Assembly (NCBI GenBank): GCA_030427925.1
Contig: JAUICJ010000007.1
Coordinates: 1 to 64,000, forward strand
Source of the DNA: Bacteroidia bacterium
GTDB taxonomy: Bacteria; Bacteroidota; Bacteroidia; Flavobacteriales_D; Sanyastnellaceae
Length of the DNA: 64,000 bases
Direction of reading: 5' to 3'
Shown here piece by piece: positions 45,152 through 54,081 of the stretch. The translations under genes and the position numbers were made by a program. The first letter of the stretch is position 1. Each line of letters starts with the position of its first letter. The notes under the pieces were generated by a model. That model saw only the letters and a list, made by a program, of their open reading frames with translations, did no database searches and was not told where the DNA came from.

Positions 45152-45643
45152 TTATTTCGCGAGCGCCTCGGTCAACGCCTCGAACGTCACGAGGTCCTCC
45201 TCGTCGAGCAATTCGTAGTCGCGCAATTCCATCGTCACGACGCGGACGTTGAAGTCCGTGTCGACGGTCAACGTCGGGTCGTAGTCCAAGCCCACGATGC
45301 CGCCCGTGTCCGCCGTCCAGAAGAACGCGAAGCCGACGAAGTCGGTCCAAGCGCTCGGGATTTGGTTCCAGTAACCGAATTCGTCCTGAATGTACACCAT
45401 CACCATGCCTTGGTTGTAGATGCTCTCGGTGACGTTCGGTGCAGGGAATTCCGTGTAGACCCCGCCTTGCCAGTCGGCGACGACGACGGTCGTTTCGTAC
45501 AATTCGAAGCCGGCGTCCGCGCCGTCTTGTCCGTTGATTCCGTCAGCTCCATCCGATCCAGCGGGTCCAGCAGGTCCTTCCTTTGCGCAGCCTGCGAACA
45601 TCAAGGTGGCGGCTGCGACGAGTGCAAATGCAATGCGTTTCAT
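45152..45643 (-). CDS. Small lipoprotein with collagen-like Gly-x-y segment
   Basis: A 163-residue lipoprotein: the signal ends LMFAGC (Cys19). It is followed by about eight collagen-like triplets (GPAGPAGSDGADGINGQDG, residues 23-43) and a ~120-residue C-terminal beta domain rich in Trp, Tyr and acidic residues (VVVADWQGGVYTEF, YIQDEFGYWNQIP, VRVVTMELRDYELL). Similar small lipoproteins are common in Bacteroidota; none that I recall has a known function. The ATG at 45643 is chosen because it opens the signal peptide. It is monocistronic, with its own terminator, and divergent from purL. Confidence 0.82.
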   Translation of the reverse strand: MKRIAFALVAAATLMFAGCAKEGPAGPAGSDGADGINGQDGADAGFELYETTVVVADWQGGVYTEFPAPNVTESIYNQGMVMVYIQDEFGYWNQIPSAWTDFVGFAFFWTADTGGIVGLDYDPTLTVDTDFNVRVVTMELRDYELLDEEDLVTFEALTEALAK

Positions 45644-45763
45644 AGCGAGTGGGTTTAAGAATTTGCGGCGAAAATAGGGCACCTTCGACGAACGGGGGGT
45701 GTGCGTGGAAAAGTGGGGACAAACTTCAAGGCGAAGGGGGGAGGGGCGCGCGGTGGGCTGGGT

Positions 45764-45771
45764 TATTTTTG
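45764..45771 (+). promoter_or_regulatory. purL promoter, -7 box TATTTTTG
   Basis: TATTTTTG is an exact TAnnTTTG match on the plus strand, 19 nt before the purL ATG at 45791. No PurR-type palindrome was recognised. Confidence 0.45.
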
Positions 45772-45790
45772 GCCTTTGAAAACGATCCGC

Positions 45791-48034
45791 ATGTCAGCAG
45801 CCACCCAACCCGCTACCCTCGACCAAGCCATCGAAATGGGCCTTCGCCCGGAAGAATTCGAAGCCATCATCGGCCACCTCGGACGCACGCCCAACTTCAC
45901 GGAAATGTGCATCTACAGCGTGATGTGGAGCGAACATTGCTCGTACAAGAACAGCATCAAGTGGCTGAAAACGCTGCCGAAAGACGGGCCCCACATGCTC
46001 GTCAAGGCCGGGGAAGAAAACGCAGGCATCGTGGACATCGGCGACGGCCTCGGCTGCGCGTTCAAGATCGAGAGCCACAACCACCCGTCGGCCCTTGAGC
46101 CCTACCAAGGCGCGGCCACGGGGGTGGGCGGCATCAACCGCGACATTTTCACCATGGGTGCTCGGCCCATCGCGCAATTGAACAGCCTGCGCTTCGGGGC
46201 GCTGGAGGAGGCGCGCACGAAGTGGTTGCTCGAAGGCGTGGTGAAGGGCATCGGCGATTACGGCAACAGCTTCGGCATCCCGGTCGTCGGCGGCGAAGTC
46301 TTCTTCGACGAGAGCTACCACCAAAACCCGCTCGTCAACGCCATGTCGGTCGGTATTCTGAAGACCGACCGCATCATCTCCGCGACGGCGGCGGGCGTGG
46401 GCAATCCGGTGTACATCGTCGGTTCGGCCACGGGCAAGGACGGCATCCAAGGCGCCTCGTTCGCCTCGAAGGACATGACGGCGGAGAGCGCGGAGGATTT
46501 GCCAGCGGTGCAGGTCGGCGATCCGTTCCAAGAAAAGCTCCTCCTCGAAGCCACGCTCGAGCTTGCGGGCACCGAAGCGGTGGTGGGCATGCAGGACATG
46601 GGCGCGGCGGGCATCACCTGCTCAACCTCTGAAATGTCGGCAGCAGGCGAAGTCGGCATGGACATCCACCTCGATCGCGTTCCGTTGCGCCAGGACGACA
46701 TGGAGCCGTTCGAAATCTTGCTCAGCGAGTCGCAAGAGCGGATGCTTGTCGTGGTCAAGAAAGGGCACGAATCGGAAGTGGAGGCCATCTTCGACAAGTG
46801 GGACCTGCACGCGGTGGCCATCGGCGAAGTGACGGAAGGCCCGAACCTCCGGTATTTCGTGAACGGCGATTTGGTGGCCGAAGTCGAGGCGCACAACTTG
46901 GTGCTCGGCGGCGGTGCACCCGTCTACGAGCGGGAGTACGAGGAGCCGGCTTGGTTCAAAGAAGTGCAGCAGTTCGACGCGGCGACCGTTTCGGTTCCGA
47001 CGCTTGAAGAGGCAGCGGCCTACGCCGAGTCCCTGATCGAACTTCCGAACATCGCATCGAAGCAGTGGGTCACGGACCAATACGATTCCACGGTGGGCAC
47101 CGCGCACCGCGGTGCGAACCGCCCGTCCGATGCGGGCGTGGTGAACGTGCGCGGCACGAACAAGGCGCTCGCGTTGACGGTCGATTGCAACGCGCGGTAC
47201 GTGGACGCCGATCCGTTCACGGGAACGGCCATCGCGGTTGCGGAGGCGGCTCGGAACATCAGCTGCACCGGCGCGGTCCCGAGCGCGATCACGAACTGTT
47301 TGAATTTTGGCAACCCCTACAACAAGGAGGTTTACTGGCAATTTGTCCACGCCATCAAGGGCATGAGCGCGGCCTGCGAACGGTTCCAAACCCCAGTCAC
47401 CGGTGGAAACGTCAGCTTCTACAACCAAAGCACCCTCGAAGACGGCTCCACGAAATCCGTGTTCCCTACGCCCACCATCGGCATGGTCGGCGTGATGGAA
47501 GACCGGTCGAAGCACATGTCCCTGGATTTCAAGGAGAAGGGCGAGCTGATTTTCTTGGTCGGGGAGATCACGGACTGCATCAACTCGTCGGAATACTTGG
47601 CGAGTTTGCGCGGGGTGAAGCGGTCGCCGGCGCCGCACTTTGACCTCGAGGCCGAGGCGAAATTGCAAGCAGCGGTGCGCGCGGTCATCGATGCGGAGAC
47701 GGTGCGCGCCGTGCACGATGTGGCCGATGGGGGCCTGTTCGTGACGCTGCTCGAAATGGGCATGCCGCGCGGGTTGGGCTTTGACATCGTGACGGATTCG
47801 GACATTCGGTTGGACGGCTTCCTGTTCGGGGAGGGCCAAGGTCGCGTGGCGGTCAGCTGCACCGAGGACCAGCAGGATGCCTTCCTCGACCTCGTTGAGG
47901 CCCACGGGGTTCCGGTGGTTTTGTTGGGCCACGTCACGAAGGGCAAGATGCAGGTTGACGGTCACCTTTTCGGTTACGTGGAGGAGTTCCGCAACACCTT
48001 CGACAACGTGTTGGCGGAGGAAATGGAGGCGTAG
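45791..48034 (+). CDS. purL: Phosphoribosylformylglycinamidine synthase subunit PurL (small form)
   Basis: PurL converts FGAR to FGAM in purine synthesis, using ATP and ammonia delivered by PurQ with PurS. At 747 residues it is the class II (Bacillus-type) form without a fused glutaminase, so purQ and purS must lie elsewhere. Motifs include MWSEHCSYKNS near the N-terminus, FKIESHNHPSALEPYQGAATG, GVGGINRDIFTMGARPIA, MQDMGAAGITCSTSEMS, the second-half NCLNFGNP, GNVSFYNQS, PTIGMVG and VHDVADGGL. The ATG at 45791 is used; the longer frame upstream runs through the promoter. Confidence 0.97.
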   Translation: MSAATQPATLDQAIEMGLRPEEFEAIIGHLGRTPNFTEMCIYSVMWSEHCSYKNSIKWLKTLPKDGPHMLVKAGEENAGIVDIGDGLGCAFKIESHNHPSALEPYQGAATGVGGINRDIFTMGARPIAQLNSLRFGALEEARTKWLLEGVVKGIGDYGNSFGIPVVGGEVFFDESYHQNPLVNAMSVGILKTDRIISATAAGVGNPVYIVGSATGKDGIQGASFASKDMTAESAEDLPAVQVGDPFQEKLLLEATLELAGTEAVVGMQDMGAAGITCSTSEMSAAGEVGMDIHLDRVPLRQDDMEPFEILLSESQERMLVVVKKGHESEVEAIFDKWDLHAVAIGEVTEGPNLRYFVNGDLVAEVEAHNLVLGGGAPVYEREYEEPAWFKEVQQFDAATVSVPTLEEAAAYAESLIELPNIASKQWVTDQYDSTVGTAHRGANRPSDAGVVNVRGTNKALALTVDCNARYVDADPFTGTAIAVAEAARNISCTGAVPSAITNCLNFGNPYNKEVYWQFVHAIKGMSAACERFQTPVTGGNVSFYNQSTLEDGSTKSVFPTPTIGMVGVMEDRSKHMSLDFKEKGELIFLVGEITDCINSSEYLASLRGVKRSPAPHFDLEAEAKLQAAVRAVIDAETVRAVHDVADGGLFVTLLEMGMPRGLGFDIVTDSDIRLDGFLFGEGQGRVAVSCTEDQQDAFLDLVEAHGVPVVLLGHVTKGKMQVDGHLFGYVEEFRNTFDNVLAEEMEA

Positions 48035-48082
48035 GCCCAGACCACAGGCCAAATCCCATCCCCCGTTCCGCAACAAATGAGG

Positions 48083-48090
48083 TACTTTCG
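48083..48090 (+). promoter_or_regulatory. Candidate promoter box TACTTTCG before the PASTA gene
   Basis: TACTTTCG matches TAnnTTTG with one mismatch, 18 nt before the ATG at 48109. The 74-nt purL-PASTA gap has no visible terminator, so readthrough from purL is also possible. Confidence 0.3.
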
Positions 48091-48108
48091 CGTTACACCG
48101 CCTGAACT

Positions 48109-48921
48109 ATGAAGACCTGGTTGCAATTCTTGGTGAGCCGTTCGTTTCGCCGGCACCTCCTCGCCATCGCGGTGGTTTGGGGGGTCGTGCTGGGGAGCGC
48201 TTGGATTTTTTTGAATGCATACAGCCGGCGGGGAGAGGTGGTGGAACTGCCCGATTTGCGGGGCGTAACGCTGCAAGAGGCGCAGGCCTTGCTGGCGGAA
48301 TCGGGGCTTCGCGCGGTGCATTTGGACAGCGTGTACAGCCGCGAAGGCCGGCCCTTCGAAGTCATCGAGCAACTCCCTCCGCCTTCGAGTCCCATCAAGC
48401 CCGATCGGAACGTGTACCTAACCACTTACCGGTCGTTGCCCCCGAATGAATTGCTCGGTGTCGAGGAAGGGATGGACGCTCGGGTTGCGCGCATTCGTTT
48501 GGAAAACAAGGGCTTCGAAATTGTGGAGGTGGAAGAGGCGAACATCGCGTTGGTGGGGCGCGTGGTGCGCGTGGAAACGGCGCGCCGGAAGGTGCTTCAA
48601 CCCGATGCCCGACTGCCCCGCGGAACGACGGTGCGGCTGGTCATCGGTCGAACCACGAACGAGCGCGTCCCCATGCCCAACCTCGTCGGGCTCCCGCTGG
48701 ATTCCGTTCGGGTGGAACTCATCCGAGGCCGATTGAGCCTGGGGCTAGTGGAATACAGCGAATCGTGCGAAGATGCAGACGACAGCCTCGAGGCGCTCGT
48801 CATCGACCAACACCTGCCGCCCACGGAAGACGCCGTGGTCCCCGCGGGCACTGAAATCGACGTTTACTTGGGGCTGGCTTCCGATGCTTCGCGCCGGGCC
48901 CCTTCGGCGGACACGCCGTGA
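48109..48921 (+). CDS. Membrane-anchored triple-PASTA protein
   Basis: A 270-residue bitopic protein. A basic N-terminus and one TM helix (about 17-35, LLAIAVVWGVVLGSAWIFL) lead into three extracytoplasmic PASTA domains: VVELPDLRGVTLQEAQALL (about 44-105), a degenerate middle one (GMDARVARIRLENKGFEIVEV, about 115-185) and VPMPNLVGLPLDSVRVEL (about 187-255). PASTA domains bind muropeptides or scaffold cell-wall proteins. There is no kinase or transpeptidase domain, so it is likely an adaptor or sensor in the periplasm. The next gene starts 13 nt later. Confidence 0.88.
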   Translation: MKTWLQFLVSRSFRRHLLAIAVVWGVVLGSAWIFLNAYSRRGEVVELPDLRGVTLQEAQALLAESGLRAVHLDSVYSREGRPFEVIEQLPPPSSPIKPDRNVYLTTYRSLPPNELLGVEEGMDARVARIRLENKGFEIVEVEEANIALVGRVVRVETARRKVLQPDARLPRGTTVRLVIGRTTNERVPMPNLVGLPLDSVRVELIRGRLSLGLVEYSESCEDADDSLEALVIDQHLPPTEDAVVPAGTEIDVYLGLASDASRRAPSADTP

Positions 48922-48934
48922 ATGAACCCATGGA

Positions 48935-50839
48935 ATGAAGGAGAATCGTATTCAACACGTGTTACGGATGGTGGGCGCAGCGGCCTGGGTGCTCATGTTA
49001 GGGGCAACGGCTCGCGCTCAAGGAGAGTGGGAACACGACTTGAAGGTGGTGCCGCAGGCTCGGCCCGCGTCCGTAGCGGAGCGAGGCGGGGGGCTCATTG
49101 CCTTGCCGTTCTTTGATGACTTTTCGACTCCATCGTTTGCAGACGCTCCGGCTTGGGTTCCCGATGAACTCATTCGTTGGGAGGCCAGTTCAGCGGCCAT
49201 CACCGAAACCTATGCCCTAGGCGCTCCCACCATCGGCACCGCCACATTCAACGGTTGCGACCGGTCGGGATACCCGTACAGCTGGACGAATACCGACGTG
49301 GTGGGATGGGCCGATACGTTGACTTCGTTGCCGATCAATCTGAACGGTTATTCCACGAACTCCAATGTGCATTTGGTCTTTTCCTACGAACGGGGAGGCC
49401 GAGGCAATTCGGCGGATGTGGGCGAGGACAGCCTGGTGGTGGAGTTCAAGACCACCGACAGCAACGGCGACGCCGTGTGGACGCAGGTGTGGGGCTCGGA
49501 TTCGTGCGGCATCACCGAATTCACGCGTGCCTTCATTCCCGTGGATGAACAAATCTGGCTGCAGGCAGGGTTCCAATTCCGGTTCCGCAATTACGGTTCC
49601 CTTTCCGGCAACGTGGATTTGTGGCATGTGGATTACGTCTTCCTTGACGACGGCATTGACCCGGCGACTTACGAGGTGATTTCGGAGGTCGCGTTCACCG
49701 AACCCATGAACAGCTTGCTGCGTGATTTCACCCGCATGCCGTGGACCCATTATGTGGAGAACCCTTCGGTGTTCATGCGGGACAGCGTCACCACCTTCCA
49801 TCGCAATTACAGCGACGGCCAAGCTGACAACATTGCTGGTGGCTTCACGGTGGAGCACGAGGGCGCCATCGAAAATTACCCCAACGCCTTCTCCACCACC
49901 TTCGTTGCAGCAGGAGCGGAATTCACCACGGGCTATTACGTCGGCCTTCCTCCTGCGAGCTTCGCGTTTGATCCGACGGTGAGCGACACGGCAGCCTCGT
50001 TCGAAGTGACCTTTTACGAGAGTTCAGTGGGGTTGCAGCACCAACAGAAGGTGGGGGTGTTGGACAACGACAGCATCGGATACACTCAGGTGTTTGCCAA
50101 CGATTACGCTTACGACGACGGCTCGGCCGAACGTGCTTATGCGCTTACGGCAGCGGCGGGCAAGTTGGCGGTGCGCTATCCCTTGGCCCAGGCGGACACC
50201 CTGTTGGGCTTGGCCATTCACTTTACGCCGTATTACACGGATGCCTCGGAGGAGACGTTCCTATTGCGGGTTTGGTCAGATGATGCGGGCATGCCGGGGG
50301 AGGAGTTGGGCATCAATTACCAATTTCATTCACCGAGTTATTACACCCAAGGGCCGGACGTGTTCGGCTACTTTCCGCTCGACGATCCGCTGCCGGTGGA
50401 GGGGGTCATCCACGTGGGGCTGGTGCAGTCCACCGACGCGATGCTGAACTTCGGTTTGGACAAGAACACGAACGCGAATGTGGGCAACGTGCACTACACC
50501 CTCGGACTGGGCAGTCCCTGGCAGGCTTCAGAAATTGAAGGTTCGGTGATGATCCGCCCGGTGTTGCGCGCTGGGATGGAGCAGGCTTGGGTGGGCGTGG
50601 CAGAAGCGCCGGATGCCCAAGCGTTGAAGGTGTACCCCAATCCCGCGTCTGACCGGCTGCGCATCGAAGGGCCCCGGCAGACGGCGTGGCAGGCGTTCAG
50701 CTTGGAGGGTCGGATGCTTGCCGATGGCGTGACGGACGGCGCGGGAGCTGTTGAATTGTCCGTTTCCGACTGGCCTTCGGGTCTGGTGGTGGTGCGCTTT
50801 GCGACCGGTGAAGTGGCGAAATGCTGGGTGCGGCACTGA
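48935..50839 (+). CDS. Secreted protein with T9SS type A sorting domain
   Basis: A 634-residue exported protein: signal peptide to about residue 28 (MLGATARAQG), then a large beta-sandwich region. An N-terminal jelly-roll-like part at about 45-220 (IALPFFDDFSTPSFADAP, LVFSYERGGRG, WHVDYVFLDDG) resembles domains seen in other Bacteroidota surface proteins. The last ~75 residues form a type A CTD: LKVYPNPASDRLRIEG, AFSLEGRML, and a terminal ASGLVVVRF-like strand then VAKCWVRH. That domain directs export through the type IX channel. The ectodomain role is unknown. Its TGA overlaps the rluD-type ATG (TGATG). Confidence 0.88.
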   Translation: MKENRIQHVLRMVGAAAWVLMLGATARAQGEWEHDLKVVPQARPASVAERGGGLIALPFFDDFSTPSFADAPAWVPDELIRWEASSAAITETYALGAPTIGTATFNGCDRSGYPYSWTNTDVVGWADTLTSLPINLNGYSTNSNVHLVFSYERGGRGNSADVGEDSLVVEFKTTDSNGDAVWTQVWGSDSCGITEFTRAFIPVDEQIWLQAGFQFRFRNYGSLSGNVDLWHVDYVFLDDGIDPATYEVISEVAFTEPMNSLLRDFTRMPWTHYVENPSVFMRDSVTTFHRNYSDGQADNIAGGFTVEHEGAIENYPNAFSTTFVAAGAEFTTGYYVGLPPASFAFDPTVSDTAASFEVTFYESSVGLQHQQKVGVLDNDSIGYTQVFANDYAYDDGSAERAYALTAAAGKLAVRYPLAQADTLLGLAIHFTPYYTDASEETFLLRVWSDDAGMPGEELGINYQFHSPSYYTQGPDVFGYFPLDDPLPVEGVIHVGLVQSTDAMLNFGLDKNTNANVGNVHYTLGLGSPWQASEIEGSVMIRPVLRAGMEQAWVGVAEAPDAQALKVYPNPASDRLRIEGPRQTAWQAFSLEGRMLADGVTDGAGAVELSVSDWPSGLVVVRFATGEVAKCWVRH

Positions 50840-51870
50840 TGGAAGATTCGCAGTCCGAGGAGTTCGAATCGGAGGAGCTGTTTGAACACCACCGGGTGGA
50901 GGTGGATCCGGGGCAGCAGCCACTGCGAGTCGATAAGTTCCTGACGAACCTCATTGCCCACATGTCCCGCTCGCGGTTGCAACTGTCCGCGCGTGCAGGT
51001 TACGTGCGCATCAACGGCACACCGGTCAAACCCAACGCCAAAGTGAAGCCTGGGGACGTCGTGACCATCGAGTTGCCGCAACCGGTGCGGAAGTTCGAGT
51101 TGGTGCCGGAGCCGATGGAGTTGGACATTTTGTTCGAGGACGATGCCGTGCTGGTCTTGAACAAGCCCGCGAACCTGGTGGTCCATCCGGGGAACGGGAA
51201 TTATACGGGAACCCTCATTCATGGCGTTGTGCATCATTTGATGAGCGCGCCGCTGCCGACGACCGACCGGACGGGGGAAGTGCCGCGGCCGGGTTTGGTT
51301 CACCGATTGGACAAGGACACGACGGGCATCATGGTGTTGGGAAAGACGGAATTGGCCATGACCTCGCTCAGTGAGCAGTTTTTTGAGCGGACGGTCGATC
51401 GGAGGTACCACGCGCTGGTTTGGGGCGACGTGAAGGAGGACGGAACCGTGACGGGGCACATCGGGCGGCATCGGCGCGACCGGAAGCTGTTCCAGGTGTT
51501 CGAGTATGGGGAGGAGGGAAAGCATGCGGTGACACATTACCGCGTTTTGGAACGCCTCGGGCCCGTGACCTTGGTGGAATGCAAACTCGAAACCGGCCGC
51601 ACCCACCAAATCCGCGTCCACATGAAGCACATCGGTCACCCCCTATTCGGCGATGTCCAATACGGCGGAAACAAAGCGGTCCGGGGTGTGGCAGGCGGGA
51701 AATACACGGCCTTCCTCAACAATTGCTTCGCCACCTTGCCCCGCCAGGCCCTCCATGCAAAATCCCTGGCGTTCACTCACCCCACCTCCGGCGAGTGGCT
51801 GACGTTTGAACGCGCATTGCCTTCGGACATGGAGGAAGTGATTGCGAAGTGGCAAGCTTATCTCAGCTGA
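50839..51870 (+). CDS. rluD: RluD-type 23S rRNA pseudouridine synthase
   Basis: A 343-residue RluA/RluD-family pseudouridine synthase. An N-terminal S4 RNA-binding domain (RVDKFLTNLIAHMSRSRLQLSARAGY) precedes the catalytic domain with VLNKPANLVVHPG, the active-site aspartate in GLVHRLDKDTTGIMVLGKT, RRYHALVWG, and the KLETGRTHQIRVH / HIGHPLFGD / LHAKSLAF motifs. By family it should modify U1911/1915/1917 in helix 69 of 23S rRNA. The start at 50839 overlaps the upstream stop; an ATG at 50821 is an alternative but overlaps more. Confidence 0.93.
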   Translation: MEDSQSEEFESEELFEHHRVEVDPGQQPLRVDKFLTNLIAHMSRSRLQLSARAGYVRINGTPVKPNAKVKPGDVVTIELPQPVRKFELVPEPMELDILFEDDAVLVLNKPANLVVHPGNGNYTGTLIHGVVHHLMSAPLPTTDRTGEVPRPGLVHRLDKDTTGIMVLGKTELAMTSLSEQFFERTVDRRYHALVWGDVKEDGTVTGHIGRHRRDRKLFQVFEYGEEGKHAVTHYRVLERLGPVTLVECKLETGRTHQIRVHMKHIGHPLFGDVQYGGNKAVRGVAGGKYTAFLNNCFATLPRQALHAKSLAFTHPTSGEWLTFERALPSDMEEVIAKWQAYLS

Positions 51871-52044
51871 AAACCAAAGTTTTAGGCAGCGAAAAGGCCG
51901 CCCTTGTGCCGACGACCTCTTCTTGAAAGGACCAGTTGTGAGTGGCATAAAGCTACGCAGATTAGCATGAAATGCGTTGAAATACACCACAGAAAAGGGA
52001 GTGGGTTTTCGACAATGGTCCGTGTTTTTTGTGGAAATTCCCCG

Positions 52045-54003
52045 TCAGGAATGCCGCTCGAATGCTTCAAGTGCGAGCGTTGCCGCTTCCCACTGTTCCA
52101 TTGCTTGTTGCACGGCGTGCTGTGCCTGTTCGTACTGGTAGGCCAAATCCGTGATCGTGCCCCGCTCTTCCGGCGCCGTCTGCGCGATTTGCTCGTTCAG
52201 TTTTTCCACGGCAGCTTCCCGTTCCGCGATGAGGGATTCCGCCTTGCTTACCCGGTTGCGCAGGGTGCGCTCCTCTTTTTCAAGTGCCTTGCGCTCTTTG
52301 TAGCTGAGCTCGGGTTTCGCGGTTTCGACGGGCTTGGGTTTGTCCTTCGTGAGGTGCACTTTCTTTGCATTGCCTGCCTCATAGGCCCGGATGCTCGCGG
52401 CGTGTTTTTCGTGCAAAAAATGCCGAATGTCTCCGATGTATTGCTGCAGACCCGTGGGCGTCACTTCGTAAACGAGGTCGGTCATGTCCGCCAAGAAATC
52501 CCGGTCATGGCTCACGACCATCAAGGTGCCGTCGTAGGCCTTGAGCGCTTGCTTGAGCACCTCCTTGGACTTGATGTCAAGGTGGTTCGTCGGCTCGTCG
52601 AGGATGAGGAAGTTGTACGGATGCAACAGCAGTTTGCACATGGCCAAACGCGCCTTCTCCCCACCCGACAGCACCTTCACTTTCTTGTCCACGTCTTCCC
52701 CTGAAAACAGAAAGGACCCGAGCAGGCCCCGCAGGTTCTTGCGCACGTCGCCGACCGCCACTTCCTCGAGCGTCTCCAGCACAGTGAGGTTGCCGTCGAG
52801 TTCTTCGGCTTGGTTTTGGGCGTAGTAACCGATGTCCACGTTGTGGCCCAATTTCAGGTCCCCTTGTGCCTGTTCCAGTCCGAGGATGATGCGCGTGAAC
52901 GTGGTTTTGCCCGCTCCGTTCTTGCCGACCAGCGCGACTTTTTCCTGCCGAGCTAGGATGAGGTCCACGCCGTGAAACACTTCCTTTCCGTCAAAGGATT
53001 TGGACACGCCTTCTGCTTCGATGACCACCTTGCCTGCCCGCGCGGCCGGGGGGAAGCGGAAGCGGATGCTGGCGTTGTCGGCGGCATCCACTTCGATGCG
53101 ATCGAGTTTGTCGAGTTTCTTGATGAGCGATTGCGCGAAGGCGGCCTTGTTCTTTTTCGCGCGGAATTTGTTGATCAGTTGCTCGGTATCTTCGATGTAC
53201 TTCTGCTGGTTTTTATAAGCTTGTTCTTGTCGTTCGCGTTCTTCTTCGCGCCAAATCTGGTACTTCGAATAACTCGCCTTGAAGTCATAGAGCTTGATGG
53301 GCGTGATCTCGACCGTCCGCGTGGTGAGGTTGTCCAAAAACGCCCGGTCGTGCGAAATCAGCAAAATCGCGCTCGACGAGTTTTGGAGGAACGTCTCCAA
53401 CCACTGGATGCTCTCGATGTCCAGGTGGTTCGTGGGCTCATCGAGGAGGAGCAAATCGGGGTTCTGGAGCAACAGTTTGGCCAATTCCACGCGCATTTGC
53501 CAGCCCCCCGAAAACTCGCCCATCATGCGGTGCATGTCCTCCGCGGTGAAGCCCAAACCTTGCAAAATGCGCTGCACCTGTTCTTCCATGGTGCTTCCGC
53601 CCAACACGTCCAACCGCTCGTTCGCCTCGGTGAGCTGCTCGATGAGCCGGTGGTACTCGAGCGTTTCGTAGTCCGTCCGTTCGCCGAGTTCTTTGGAAAT
53701 GCGTTCCACCACGCCTTCAAGGCGCTGCAATTCCTCGAAGGCGCTGCTGGCCTCTTCGAGTACGGTGCGGTCTTCGTTGTGGTCCATCTCCTGCGGGAGG
53801 TAGCCGATGCGGTAGTCGTTCGGGTAGCTGACTTGGCCTTCACTGGGCGTTTGAAGGCCGGCGATGATCTTCAAGAGCGTGGACTTGCCTGCACCGTTCC
53901 GGCCGACTAAGCCGATGCGTTCGCGCTTGCCGATGAACAGGTCGACTTGTTCGAAAAGGGTACGCTGTCCGAAGTGGACACCGACGGAGGAGAGGTTCAA
54001 CAT
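52045..54003 (-). CDS. ABC-F family ATPase
   Basis: A 652-residue soluble protein with two ABC nucleotide-binding domains and no membrane part. The first has Walker A GRNGAGKS, signature FSGGW and LLDEPTNHLDI; the second has GKNGAGKT, LSGGEKARL and ILDEPTNHLDI. A basic linker lies between them (about 230-310), and a C-terminal coiled coil at about 560-650 (LSYKERKALEKEERTL to EQWEAATLALEAF). ABC-F proteins act at the ribosomal E site in translation control or antibiotic protection; by architecture this looks like the YdiF/Uup-related housekeeping type. The ATG at 54003 starts the first domain; an upstream extension crosses the gldN terminator. Confidence 0.95.
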   Translation of the reverse strand: MLNLSSVGVHFGQRTLFEQVDLFIGKRERIGLVGRNGAGKSTLLKIIAGLQTPSEGQVSYPNDYRIGYLPQEMDHNEDRTVLEEASSAFEELQRLEGVVERISKELGERTDYETLEYHRLIEQLTEANERLDVLGGSTMEEQVQRILQGLGFTAEDMHRMMGEFSGGWQMRVELAKLLLQNPDLLLLDEPTNHLDIESIQWLETFLQNSSSAILLISHDRAFLDNLTTRTVEITPIKLYDFKASYSKYQIWREEERERQEQAYKNQQKYIEDTEQLINKFRAKKNKAAFAQSLIKKLDKLDRIEVDAADNASIRFRFPPAARAGKVVIEAEGVSKSFDGKEVFHGVDLILARQEKVALVGKNGAGKTTFTRIILGLEQAQGDLKLGHNVDIGYYAQNQAEELDGNLTVLETLEEVAVGDVRKNLRGLLGSFLFSGEDVDKKVKVLSGGEKARLAMCKLLLHPYNFLILDEPTNHLDIKSKEVLKQALKAYDGTLMVVSHDRDFLADMTDLVYEVTPTGLQQYIGDIRHFLHEKHAASIRAYEAGNAKKVHLTKDKPKPVETAKPELSYKERKALEKEERTLRNRVSKAESLIAEREAAVEKLNEQIAQTAPEERGTITDLAYQYEQAQHAVQQAMEQWEAATLALEAFERHS

Positions 54004-54034
54004 GGGGTGCAAAGGTCGCTCACGGAACGGCACG

Positions 54035-54059
54035 AAAAAAGGGAGGCACATGACCTCCC
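54035..54059 (-). terminator. Terminator after gldN
   Basis: On the minus strand GGGAGG and CCTCCC pair around a 7-nt loop and are followed by TTTTTT, about 23 nt after the gldN stop. It closes the gldKLMN unit. Confidence 0.85.
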
Positions 54060-54081
54060 TTTCCTTCGGCATTTCCTTGAT

